Source of the DNA: Eubacterium multiforme
Lineage (GTDB): Bacteria > Bacillota > Clostridia > Clostridiales > Clostridiaceae
Length of the DNA: 64,000 nucleotides
NCBI RefSeq assembly: GCF_030813415.1
Contig: NZ_JAUSUF010000001.1
Span: 124,001 to 188,000 of the forward strand
Direction of reading: 5' to 3'
In this document: positions 18,434 to 26,644 of the stretch, piece after piece
Numbering within the stretch: position 1 is the first letter of the stretch
Layout of the letters: each line of letters opens with the position of its first letter
Translations under genes and position numbers: made by a program
The notes under the pieces: generated by a model
Told to the model about the DNA's origin: nothing
The model's database searches: none
The model's input: only the letters and a program-made list of their open reading frames with translations

Positions 18434-19084
18434 TTAAGATTTATTATTTATTTTAACTAAACAATTTTCTTCTAATATTTTAGTTATATATTTAAAATCT
18501 AATTCATCAAAATTAATTTTTATATTTTTTTTATTATTAAATTTAATTACATAAGTATGTGCTGTATCAAACATTATTCCTACACAGTCTATTTGTAAAA
18601 CATCATTAAAACTTTTAAATTCACCATTTGATAGTTCTATTCCGTCATTATATATTTTGTTTTTAAATTTTACACTTAAAGTAAAATAAAATACTAAAGT
18701 TATTATTGAAACTATTATTACTATTATATATAAATTTAACATTGCACCATTTAAATATTTATATGAATAACCTTTTATATCATAATTTATTATTAATTCA
18801 AGTATTGTTAAAGCTGCTATGGATGCTGAAACTCCAATCCACTTGTTATATTTTTCTTCCTTATACTCATATAACTTTCCAAAGTTTCCTCTCCTATCTC
18901 TATGCCTTGAAACCTTTATAACATTAATTCCAATAAATACTGTACATAAAAAGCAATAGCTAATATAAACTATGAAATTTACTTGTAATGCTGATATATT
19001 ATGCATAAATATAATTTCATTTATAAAAAATATTGTAATAAAAGCAATGAAACTAGTACTTATAAGTTTCTTTCCTTCATTCAT
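18434..19084 (-). CDS. Hypothetical membrane protein with PH-like C-terminal domain
   Basis: 216 aa, not assigned to a family. Four hydrophobic segments in two pairs (residues about 9-60 and 85-145) are followed by a soluble stretch of about 65 residues (KIYNDGIELSNGEFKSFNDV...YVIKFNNKKNIKINFDEL) whose beta-rich pattern resembles bacterial PH-like domains. GGAGGAAGG ribosome site. Lies 80 bases upstream of the HExxH gene in the same direction. Confidence 0.6.
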   Translation of the reverse strand: MNEGKKLISTSFIAFITIFFINEIIFMHNISALQVNFIVYISYCFLCTVFIGINVIKVSRHRDRRGNFGKLYEYKEEKYNKWIGVSASIAALTILELIINYDIKGYSYKYLNGAMLNLYIIVIIVSIITLVFYFTLSVKFKNKIYNDGIELSNGEFKSFNDVLQIDCVGIMFDTAHTYVIKFNNKKNIKINFDELDFKYITKILEENCLVKINNKS

Positions 19085-19174
19085 ATACCTTCCTCCAATA
19101 ACTTTAAGATGTTCTTATAAATATTCTCCTATTGCTATAATATTAATTTTATTATAATTAATTCATTATAATTT

Positions 19175-19819
19175 CTACTTTATTTTTTTCTTATAATATA
19201 AGTATATTAGTTTTGAAATTATTGAAATTATTATAACAATTACTATACAAACTACTCCACAAACCATAAAAAACTCCTCTGGTAATGCTTTAATTATTGG
19301 ATCTTTCCTTTCATCAAAAATCCAATAATCATTATTAAAAAGAATTTCATGAAATTTATTAAATACATAGGTAAAGTCAAAATAAAAAGCAGCCAAAAGT
19401 GAAAGGAAACCTACAATTACAAAATTAAACATATAACTTAAACTCTTAATTGGAAATTTAAATTTCTTTCTTTTATATAATATAAATAGAATAATTCCAA
19501 TTGTTAAAAAAATACAAAATAATATTTCAATAGTAAATATTATATTTTTAACCTCAAAGAAATGATATTTTCCTTCATAACTCATAGGAAAATTTTCAAA
19601 ATTAAGTTCTTTAATAAATGGATTCCTTAAATATTTAATTATTTTAGTATACTCATTAATTAAAATTTCTCCTTTTACTCCACTAACACTTTCTATAGAA
19701 TATTTAGGTATACAAAATTTATATATTATAGTTGTATTTAATACAACTATAACTCCAGTTATAAGTGAAAATAAAAAAATATATATTGAGAATACTATTT
19801 CTTTAAATTTATTTCCCAT
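19175..19819 (-). CDS. Hypothetical membrane protein, 214 aa
   Basis: Not recognised. Four hydrophobic segments near residues 10-35, 90-112, 125-148 and 183-207. Between the first two is an extracellular-type stretch with YSIESVSGVKGEILINEYTKI; between the last two a short loop with FDERKDP. TTGGGGGG ribosome site. First of three same-strand membrane genes and divergent from the YczE-like gene across a 389-base gap. Confidence 0.6.
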   Translation of the reverse strand: MGNKFKEIVFSIYIFLFSLITGVIVVLNTTIIYKFCIPKYSIESVSGVKGEILINEYTKIIKYLRNPFIKELNFENFPMSYEGKYHFFEVKNIIFTIEILFCIFLTIGIILFILYKRKKFKFPIKSLSYMFNFVIVGFLSLLAAFYFDFTYVFNKFHEILFNNDYWIFDERKDPIIKALPEEFFMVCGVVCIVIVIIISIISKLIYLYYKKKIK

Positions 19820-20208
19820 ACATTCCCCCCAATAATTAAAATTAATTTTAATATATCATAATTTTTAATCATTTTCCATTTAAATACAAAAATATATATT
19901 CTTTCAATACTTTGTGACACTTTATTTTTCTGTCACAGTATTTTTATGCATTTATTCTATTTTTTTCTTTACATTGTGACAGATGATTTTTCATTAAATT
20001 TTTATTAATATACTAATGTATTTTATGTATTTTTATTAATTATTTATATGAAAACATTATAATATTATTATATTTTTTGTAAACATTATATGTAAACATG
20101 CACATTTTGAATTTTAAACATTTCATTTCTAAGTTTTTTTATGATATTCTTACCTCGTTGTTTAATTAAATTTAAGCACTTATATTTTTTTATATTTGGA
20201 GGTAACTA
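19820..20208. other. Divergent intergenic region with three TGTGACA motifs
   Basis: 389 bases without a gene. TGTGACA occurs at 19913-19919 and 19975-19981, and its complement TGTCACA at 19931-19937, in a stretch that is otherwise almost all A and T. The spacing does not fit a CRP site (TGTGA-N6-TCACA). Candidate operator cluster for the 19175 gene or the YczE-like gene. No other structure seen. Confidence 0.4.
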
Positions 20209-20886
20209 ATGAAGAAGCTCGATTGTAAACAATTAACTAAGAAGCTTGTATTCTTTTTTCTTGGTGTATGGATAATTCAAATAGGTGTTGCAATATTTAT
20301 AGGAACTAAAATAGGATCAGATCCTTTTACAGTATTTACTCAAGGACTAGCTAAGGTTATAAATATAACTCCTGGCATAGGAAATATGATTATCACTTTT
20401 ACTTTCTTAGTAATTATATTAATATTCTCAAGAAAATCTATAAATATAGGTACAGTTCTTGCAATGATATCTGCTGGACCTTTTATTGATTTAATGCTTA
20501 AAGTTTTTGAAAACTTTCATTTTGATAGCTATAACATTGTAATCAAAATGCTATTTTTAGCTCTTAGTTGCGTAATAGTTGCTATTGGTTTCTCATTACT
20601 TAAAGCTACTGATTTAGGAGTTGCTCCAAATGATGTTATTCCATTTATTTTATCAGATAAGATAAAGGTAGAATATCGTTTTGTTCGTATAGGATTAGAT
20701 GTAACTTTTGTTGTTGTTGGATTCTTGCTTGGAGGAGTAGTTGGTGTAGGTACTATAATAGCTGCCCTACTTACAGGTCCATTAATACAATTCTTTATGC
20801 CTAGATTAGAAAAAGTTGTTCATAAAGTAATATACGATATTGAAGAATTAGAAGAAAAAATAGCTACTAGTGAATTAGCTAAATAA
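20209..20886 (+). CDS. YczE/YitT-type integral membrane protein
   Basis: 225 aa with five or six hydrophobic segments. The pattern GTKIGSDPFTVFTQGLAKVINITPGIGNMIIT in the first third and LGVAPNDVIPFILSDK in the second half is typical of the YczE branch of the YczE/YyaS/YitT membrane family (two GxxPFD/GVAPND-like repeats). Function is unknown. TTGGAGG site. Monocistronic with a strong terminator. Confidence 0.8.
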   Translation: MKKLDCKQLTKKLVFFFLGVWIIQIGVAIFIGTKIGSDPFTVFTQGLAKVINITPGIGNMIITFTFLVIILIFSRKSINIGTVLAMISAGPFIDLMLKVFENFHFDSYNIVIKMLFLALSCVIVAIGFSLLKATDLGVAPNDVIPFILSDKIKVEYRFVRIGLDVTFVVVGFLLGGVVGVGTIIAALLTGPLIQFFMPRLEKVVHKVIYDIEELEEKIATSELAK

Positions 20887-20896
20887 TATATAAAAG

Positions 20897-20930
20897 AGAT
20901 GCACTTATTAATTTTAAGTGCATCTTTTTT
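20897..20930 (+). terminator. Terminator of the YczE-like gene
   Basis: AGATGCACTTA and TAAGTGCATCT pair perfectly around a seven-base loop, followed by six T residues. Confidence 0.9.
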
Positions 20931-20945
20931 TATGTATTTATATCA

Positions 20946-21233
20946 TTAATCTTCTTTATATCCATCTTTTAATATATTTAATATTCTTTTAAAATTATTT
21001 CTTTCATTATAATTAAAACTAATATTAAATACTTTAACTTTTCCTTCTGTTTCTATTTCTAAAACAAAATATCCACCTAAGAATCTATTTTTTGCATCTT
21101 TAAATTTCACTATATTAAATTTTGAATTTTCAAGTGAATATTCTTTTTCTTTAAAGGTTGATGCTCCTTTTATTTTTAAAATATTATCCTCTAACTCAAT
21201 TTTGTCATTCATGCCAACTGCTGTAAGTTTCAT
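20946..21233 (-). CDS. Small hypothetical soluble protein, 95 aa
   Basis: Not recognised. It has 95 residues, predicted mostly beta with a C-terminal helix (ERNNFKRILNILKDGYKED), a layout like a single bacterial PH-like or short immunoglobulin-like domain, without membrane segments or cysteines. AAGGGGG site before the ATG. Convergent with the YczE-like gene. Confidence 0.6.
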   Translation of the reverse strand: MKLTAVGMNDKIELEDNILKIKGASTFKEKEYSLENSKFNIVKFKDAKNRFLGGYFVLEIETEGKVKVFNISFNYNERNNFKRILNILKDGYKED

Positions 21234-21389
21234 ATTTATCCCCCTTATACCTTAAGTATGTATTCCTTTTCTATATTAAGTATAATTTAATATAGTACTT
21301 ATTACAATTAATATTATATGTAAAAATAACTTTTTATTAATCTATTAATATGTATCACTATATACATTAGTATTTATTATTTATTGTGG

Positions 21390-21395
21390 TATAAT
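21390..21395 (+). promoter_or_regulatory. Promoter -10 box for the L25/Ctc gene
   Basis: TATAAT preceded by TTGTGG, with A/T-rich DNA upstream. It would give a leader of about 155 bases before the L25 ATG. The -35 match is poor. The rest of 21234-21558 holds only the short frame at 21429. Confidence 0.5.
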
Positions 21396-21428
21396 GGAAA
21401 TATATTATATTGAAGGAGGCGTATGCAA

Positions 21429-21458
21429 ATGGTGGATTTAAGAAACCAAGTGCTATAG
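21429..21458 (+). CDS. Possible leader peptide before L25/Ctc
   Basis: AAGGAGG (21413-21419) is followed nine bases later by ATG and the nine-codon frame MVDLRNQVL then TAG; an ATG two codons earlier is also in frame. It lies inside the L25 mRNA leader, 100 bases before that gene. It may be a regulatory upstream frame or a chance ribosome-site match. Confidence 0.3.
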   Translation: MVDLRNQVL

Positions 21459-21558
21459 CAGTTAACTAAAGTATTAATATAAAATATTTTAAAGAAATCT
21501 TAAGCTGCTTAGAACTTGATAAAGCTACTTATCATTTAAGAGAAAAGAGGAATTTATT

Positions 21559-22098
21559 ATGGCAGAAAAAGCATTTAAGATATGTAAAAGAAATTTAGAT
21601 GAACATACACACAAGATAAGAAGAGATGGACAAACTCCTTGTATTATCTATGGAGAATTTTTAGAAGATCCAATTTCAGCAAAGATTGAGAATTCTGAAC
21701 TTTTAAAGTTATTTAAAGAAAATACTCCAGGTTCAATAATCCCATTAGATGTTGATGGAAAGGTTATGAATTGTGTAATTAAAGAAATTCAAAAAGATAA
21801 CTTAGGAAAAGTTATTCACCTTGATTTTCAATTTGTAAAACAAAATGAAGTTATTAAAATGAAAATCCCAGTTAAATTTATAGGTGAATCAAATATAGAA
21901 AGTAGAAATCTAGTTTTTGAAATCTGTAATCCAACTCTTGAATTCCATGGAAATGTAGAAAAAATACCTGAAGAAATCGAAGTTGATGTTTCAGATATGA
22001 AATTTGAAGACAAGGTTTTAGCTAAAGATATTTGTGTTCCTGAAGGAGTAGAACTTATAACTAATCCTGACACAATTTTAGCTGTTGTTAATGCTTAG
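21559..22098 (+). CDS. 50S ribosomal protein L25 / general stress protein Ctc
   Basis: 5S-rRNA-binding ribosomal protein of the long L25/Ctc type, 179 aa. The N-terminal L25 domain (residues 1-90) contains RRDGQTPCIIYGEFLEDPIS and LGKVIHLDFQFVKQNE. The C-terminal TL5-like beta domain (residues 95-179) contains KIPVKFIGES and LTNPDTILAVV-type segments. In Bacillus, Ctc is induced by stress. Its ribosome site is AGAGG, and a leader of about 150 bases precedes it. Confidence 0.93.
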   Translation: MAEKAFKICKRNLDEHTHKIRRDGQTPCIIYGEFLEDPISAKIENSELLKLFKENTPGSIIPLDVDGKVMNCVIKEIQKDNLGKVIHLDFQFVKQNEVIKMKIPVKFIGESNIESRNLVFEICNPTLEFHGNVEKIPEEIEVDVSDMKFEDKVLAKDICVPEGVELITNPDTILAVVNA

Positions 22099-22107
22099 TA
22101 TAATAAA

Positions 22108-22157
22108 AATGGGGTGCCCGTAAGGTATATTATATACCTTACAAGCAACCCATTTTT
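22108..22157. terminator. Bidirectional terminator between L25 and the NERD-helicase
   Basis: GTAAGGTAT and ATACCTTAC form the inner stem around ATTAT, with outer pairing of AATGGG and CCCATT, followed by T6. It serves the L25 gene, and its minus-strand reading serves the convergent helicase gene, whose last codons overlap it. Confidence 0.75.
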
Positions 22158-23950
22158 TCTTTTATATTATTAAAGAAAGTATTAAACTCCCTATTACCTC
22201 TATTTATTATAAATAAATTTCTTTTACACCTTGCTATTGAAGTATATATAAGTTCATTATTTTTATTACTTTCCCTATCTAATATTAAAACTAAATTCTC
22301 TATTTCCCATCCCTTAAAATATTTACTTTCACACATTTTTATACCATTTCCACAAACAAGGAAATTATACTTTCTTGATTTTCTTAAAAGCTCTATCTTT
22401 TCTTGATTTTCTATGTCAGAATAAAGCATAGAATATTCTTCTTTTGTCTCAAACATTCTTTCAACTTTTATATTATATAATTTTCTTGCATAATACTCCA
22501 TATTCCTTAAATCATCTATATTCTCTCCTACAATACATGTATTATTGTAATCTATATTATTTTTTTCAAAATAATTCTCACTTATATCAAATATTTCAGA
22601 AAAGCTTATATTTGGATTATAACAATATTTTATTTTATCCTCATTTATTTCTAATCCTATTTGCTCTTCAATATAAATATTATCAAGTTCATATTTATTT
22701 AAGAAAAATTCTTTTTGAAACTCCCTTAAAAGTTTTGCTATGTTAGTTGATATTCTATAAGATTTTGTTAACTCATTCCATCTTCCCTTTATATTTGTCT
22801 TAACCATCTTTTTATTATCTAAAGCTCTATTATAAACATTTTGCTTTTCATCACCAAAAAGCACATATTCTCCATTTTCCTTTAAAAATATATCCTTTAG
22901 TAAATCAAGCCACTCTCTTTTAAAATCTTGCACCTCATCTATAAATATTCCATCATACTTATTTTCATCTATAACCATCTCTTTAAAAAAACTATAGCTT
23001 TCATGATTTATAAAATTATGAAAATCATTTTTAATCTTCTTCCCATATTCCATAGCCTTTTCATTAATAAACATATTAAAATTTGTTATATGAAAATTTC
23101 TAAAATAAAAATCTTCATTAATATCATTAATCTTTTCTTCTATATAATTTTTTAATGTGCTATTATAACTTAATATTAAAATTTTGCCTTTCCCATTGGT
23201 TCTTTTAAAAGCTCCAACTGCTCTATTGGCTAGTAATACAGTTTTACCGCTTCCAGCCATTCCTTTTATCTTAACAGCTGTATTTCCCTTACTTTTCATT
23301 AAATTTCTTTTCTTTTTTTCTAATATTATAAATTTTCCTTTTTCTTTTTCATGATATTTAAATTTAAATTTATTAAAACATTTTTCATATAAATCTTCAC
23401 TAAATAATTTATTATCCTTTAAAATTGCATATATGCTATCTATAATGTTAGAATCACTCCCCAAAATAACCATATCATTTATTATATTTGAATTATTTCT
23501 AAACTTAAATTTTATATCCTTTTCTTTTTCTCCATAAAAATAAACACAGGTTTTTATTATCTCATTATATTCTTCATTTAATATACTCTTCCTTAAAATA
23601 TCTTCAACATGATAAATAGAAATATTATTTTTATAATATCTAACCTTCTCAAATGGTGTTATAAAAGAAATATTTTTATCTTTTAAAACAATATCTCCAT
23701 ATTTACTTACATTACTTTTAGGAATATATTCATACTCATGAAAATTTGAAGTTTCAACTTCTATAACTAATATACCTGCCCCTTTTTTTAGTATTATAAT
23801 TTGCGGAATATCTCCATTTAAATTGGGCTTAAAAAATATATTAAAACTATCATCTAAATTATCCCTTAAATATTTTATTAAATGTATCTCTTCATTAGTA
23901 AATGGTATGAATTCTTTAATAATTTCAATACTTGGATATATTTTTCCCAT
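22139..23950 (-). CDS. NERD-domain / superfamily 1 helicase-like protein
   Basis: 603-aa protein. Residues about 1-130 look like a NERD nuclease-related domain (GDIPQIIILKKGAGILVIEVE carries an Asp and a Glu as in PD-(D/E)xK folds). Residues about 225-603 form a UvrD/Rep-type ATPase: Walker A GMAGSGKTVLLANRA, Walker B GIFIDEVQDFKREW, GDEKQNVYNR (motif III), and the motif VI-like IYTSIARCKRNLFII. Domain 2B is reduced. Start ATG 23950 follows GGAGG by five bases; the ATG at 23962 lacks a site. Single gene. DNA repair, RNA processing or phage defence are all possible. Confidence 0.8.
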   Translation of the reverse strand: MGKIYPSIEIIKEFIPFTNEEIHLIKYLRDNLDDSFNIFFKPNLNGDIPQIIILKKGAGILVIEVETSNFHEYEYIPKSNVSKYGDIVLKDKNISFITPFEKVRYYKNNISIYHVEDILRKSILNEEYNEIIKTCVYFYGEKEKDIKFKFRNNSNIINDMVILGSDSNIIDSIYAILKDNKLFSEDLYEKCFNKFKFKYHEKEKGKFIILEKKKRNLMKSKGNTAVKIKGMAGSGKTVLLANRAVGAFKRTNGKGKILILSYNSTLKNYIEEKINDINEDFYFRNFHITNFNMFINEKAMEYGKKIKNDFHNFINHESYSFFKEMVIDENKYDGIFIDEVQDFKREWLDLLKDIFLKENGEYVLFGDEKQNVYNRALDNKKMVKTNIKGRWNELTKSYRISTNIAKLLREFQKEFFLNKYELDNIYIEEQIGLEINEDKIKYCYNPNISFSEIFDISENYFEKNNIDYNNTCIVGENIDDLRNMEYYARKLYNIKVERMFETKEEYSMLYSDIENQEKIELLRKSRKYNFLVCGNGIKMCESKYFKGWEIENLVLILDRESNKNNELIYTSIARCKRNLFIINRGNREFNTFFNNIKEKMGCL

Positions 23951-24050
23951 ACAATCCTCCATTTTATGATACTTCCTTAATATATTTCTATAATTTACCT
24001 TATTATTCCTTTAATATTTTATAACTTACTATTTTTAAATAAATAAAAAA

Positions 24051-24077
24051 AATCATACACTATAAAAATGTATGACT
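24051..24077 (-). terminator. Terminator of the GGDEF/HD-GYP gene
   Basis: TCATACA (24053-24059) and TGTATGA (24069-24075) pair around nine bases, followed on the minus strand by T-rich sequence, just past the stop at 24094. Confidence 0.6.
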
Positions 24078-24093
24078 TCATATAATAATCTTA

Positions 24094-25791
24094 TTAATAT
24101 AATTCACCTAATTTATCTTTATTCTCATTTATTAAATCAATAAATACTTTGGCTATTTCAGGATCAAATTGAGTTCCACTACAAGCTTTAAGTTCTTCCA
24201 TTCCTTCATCATAAGTCTTTCTCTTATTGTAAGGTCTATTTGATGTCATTGCATCAAAACAATCTACAACAGTTAAAACCCTTGCAAGATATGGTATATC
24301 TTTTCCTTTTAATCCACAAGGATATCCTGTACCATCATATTTCTCATGATGATGTAATATTAATGGAGTTATTCTTTGAAGTGATAACACTGGTTTTATT
24401 ATGTCAACTCCATTTTGAGGATGTTGCTTTAATATATTCCATTCTTCATTAGTTAATGGCATTTTCTTTATTAAAACCTCTTTAGCTATATTTATTTTAC
24501 CTATATCATGCATATAGGCACCATAAACTAAAGTCATTTTATCCTCTTCTTTTAAATTTAACTTATCAGCTAAAAGTCTACTATAAAACACTAATCTTTC
24601 ACAGTGTCCATATGTATATCTATCTTTAGCATTAATTACACTAACTAATGTTTTAATAGATGTAACTAACTCAATTTCGCTTTCATCTATATCATTTTTT
24701 AGTTCATCTAATATTGATGTATAAGCCTCCACCCTATTTTTATTAAAAAACTTTGCTCTATATAAAGCATCATCAGCACTTTTAATTAATTCAAACTCAT
24801 TGCTTACTTTATCTGGATAAACTGAAATTCCAATAGATACTGTTAAATTCTTATTAGGTTGATTTTGTTGACCATAAAAATATGTATTTTCTATATTATA
24901 TCTAATTTTTTCTGCTATTTCAGTTGCACCCTTTTCATCAGTATTAGATAAAATTATTGAAAATTCTTCTCCACCATACCTAGCTACAACATCTTTACTC
25001 CTTGTTGTGTCCTTAAGTATTTTACCTATTTTCTTTAAAACTTTATCTCCTTCTTGATGACCATATAAATCATTGTAATGTTTGAAATAATCTATATCTA
25101 AAAATATCATAGATACTTTTTCATTGTTTTCTTTAGCGTATTTTATTTTTCTGTCTAATGCTTCATAAAAATACCTATGATTATACACTCCTGTTAATCC
25201 ATCTTCATTTGCTAGGCTTATTAATCTATTTATATGTTCATCTTCAATTTTAACATAAAATCCAAGAGGCCATGCTGTTAATATAAATACTCCAGATAAA
25301 ACTAAATCATTTTCAAAATATGAATTAACACTACTTCCCGGCACACATATTAAATCCATAGTCAATATAATAGCTGATGAAATACAAGCCATTATCATAC
25401 CCTGCTTCATTCCTGACTGAATTGTAGTTGTTATAATTATAAACAAAAATATAATCTTATATTGACTTTCATTTGCTCCCGATATAATTATAGCTATTGA
25501 AAATATTATTATAAAAATTATATTTTCTATTAATTGAAGCATTAAAGAATCATCTCTTTTAACTTTTTTAGGTTTATAAAACATCCATAAGGCATAAACA
25601 AACAAAAGTAAAAATGTTATAAAAAATATTATAAATATTCCATATTGAGTATATAATATGTCCCCTTTCAATATATTCTTTTTAAAAAAGTATTGTAAAA
25701 ATATCATACCTATAAAAAGTAATGTTGATATTTTTACAACTGAAACAATATCACTTATTTGTTTATATTTATTTTTTTCTACTGTATTCAT
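24094..25791 (-). CDS. Membrane GGDEF plus HD-GYP cyclic-di-GMP protein
   Basis: 565 aa from the ATG at 25791 (GAGGG site); a TTG at 25812 is in frame but inside the agr terminator. About six membrane helices (residues 20-185) precede a diguanylate cyclase domain (about 200-350) with ARYGGEEFSIIL and an RxxD inhibitory site five residues before GGEEF (RSKD). A full HD-GYP phosphodiesterase domain (about 370-555) follows, with AYMHDIGK, LILHHHEKYDGTGYP and VVDCFDAMTSNRPY. Both catalytic motifs are intact, so it could make and degrade c-di-GMP. It is 58 bases downstream of agrD. Confidence 0.92.
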   Translation of the reverse strand: MNTVEKNKYKQISDIVSVVKISTLLFIGMIFLQYFFKKNILKGDILYTQYGIFIIFFITFLLLFVYALWMFYKPKKVKRDDSLMLQLIENIIFIIIFSIAIIISGANESQYKIIFLFIIITTTIQSGMKQGMIMACISSAIILTMDLICVPGSSVNSYFENDLVLSGVFILTAWPLGFYVKIEDEHINRLISLANEDGLTGVYNHRYFYEALDRKIKYAKENNEKVSMIFLDIDYFKHYNDLYGHQEGDKVLKKIGKILKDTTRSKDVVARYGGEEFSIILSNTDEKGATEIAEKIRYNIENTYFYGQQNQPNKNLTVSIGISVYPDKVSNEFELIKSADDALYRAKFFNKNRVEAYTSILDELKNDIDESEIELVTSIKTLVSVINAKDRYTYGHCERLVFYSRLLADKLNLKEEDKMTLVYGAYMHDIGKINIAKEVLIKKMPLTNEEWNILKQHPQNGVDIIKPVLSLQRITPLILHHHEKYDGTGYPCGLKGKDIPYLARVLTVVDCFDAMTSNRPYNKRKTYDEGMEELKACSGTQFDPEIAKVFIDLINENKDKLGELY

Positions 25792-25813
25792 AATTGCCCT
25801 CGCATAACTCAAA

Positions 25814-25839
25814 AGACCGGCAGAAACCCGGTCTCTTTT
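25814..25839 (-). terminator. Terminator after agrD
   Basis: AGACCGG (25814-25820) and CCGGTCT (25828-25834) form a perfect seven-base stem, the only GC-rich one nearby. On the minus strand it is followed by TTTT. Leaky readthrough would enter the GGDEF/HD-GYP gene. Confidence 0.8.
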
Positions 25840-25849
25840 CTTTTATTAT

Positions 25850-25984
25850 CTATTTTTCTCTTAAGCATTTTGGTTCTTTAGGTTGATAAAGATACCAAAA
25901 ACAAGCTGAAGTAGATAATACACTTGCAAACACAGTTGCAAGTGTTGCAATTCCCATTAATAATTTACTGTTTAATTTTTTCAT
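25850..25984 (-). CDS. agrD: AgrD-type autoinducing peptide precursor
   Basis: 44 codons, too short for a usual open-frame search. AGGAGG overlaps the agrB stop, with nine bases before the ATG. The peptide has an amphipathic N-terminal leader (MKKLNSKLLMGIATLATVFA), a central STSACFWYL core and an acidic-proline tail YQPKEPKCLREK, the layout of clostridial AgrD. The published C. perfringens peptide is TSACLWFT with a five-residue thiolactone; by alignment the ring here would be CFWYL from C28 to L32. C40 lies in the tail. AgrB upstream would process it. Identity is secure from context; the ring is inference. Confidence 0.9.
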   Translation of the reverse strand: MKKLNSKLLMGIATLATVFASVLSTSACFWYLYQPKEPKCLREK

Positions 25985-25997
25985 ATGTATGTTCCTC

Positions 25998-26642
25998 CTA
26001 TTTGATAAATTTATTAAAAAAAGAATCTACACTTCTCAAAACAATATCTCCAATATTAGTAAGTGTAAATACTTGCCATAAAATACCCGCATATATACAA
26101 ACACAATATAAAAGTAAATTTTTATTAAATAAAATATTATAAAATATTAAAAGCATAAACACTATAAACAAATAAATAGTTAAATTTATTATAGATTTCT
26201 TCTTTAATATTTTTCTTTTTTTATCATTTTTTATAGGTTTATTAGCACTATCTACTGGTGCTAACCTAATTATAATGATATATGATAAAATAAAAATCAT
26301 AATTCCTATTAAAGAGACTAAAGTCCAAGTTAATCTTAAATTTTTAATTATTATTGGAATAACAGTACAATTAAAAGTACCTATCATCATACAAATATTA
26401 GGACTACTTGCATGAACTCCACCAGAATACTTCCTTAAAATGCTTGTTGTAAATGATACTATAAGTGCTTCTATAAGAACATTAAATATAATTCCAAATA
26501 TAATAACAAGCAAAATAGACAGTAATGTTTGTATTATTCCAAATATTCCATAAGCTATAACTTCTTTTTTTTCATCATTAACTTTTATTTCAATTGCAAT
26601 TTTATCTGCAATTTTATTTGATATTCGTTCTATATTGCTCAT
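25998..26642 (-). CDS. agrB: AgrB, accessory gene regulator protease
   Basis: Membrane cysteine endopeptidase that cleaves the AgrD tail and forms the thiolactone. 214 aa, with several membrane segments. The catalytic pair H77 and C84 lies in RKYSGGVHASSPNICMMIGT, the classic AgrB signature. AGAGG site before ATG. It is directly followed by agrD, whose ribosome site overlaps the agrB stop. Two small membrane genes precede it in the same unit. No agrC or agrA is found within the window, as in C. perfringens, where other two-component systems sense the peptide. Confidence 0.95.
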   Translation of the reverse strand: MSNIERISNKIADKIAIEIKVNDEKKEVIAYGIFGIIQTLLSILLVIIFGIIFNVLIEALIVSFTTSILRKYSGGVHASSPNICMMIGTFNCTVIPIIIKNLRLTWTLVSLIGIMIFILSYIIIIRLAPVDSANKPIKNDKKRKILKKKSIINLTIYLFIVFMLLIFYNILFNKNLLLYCVCIYAGILWQVFTLTNIGDIVLRSVDSFFNKFIK

Positions 26643-26644
26643 AA

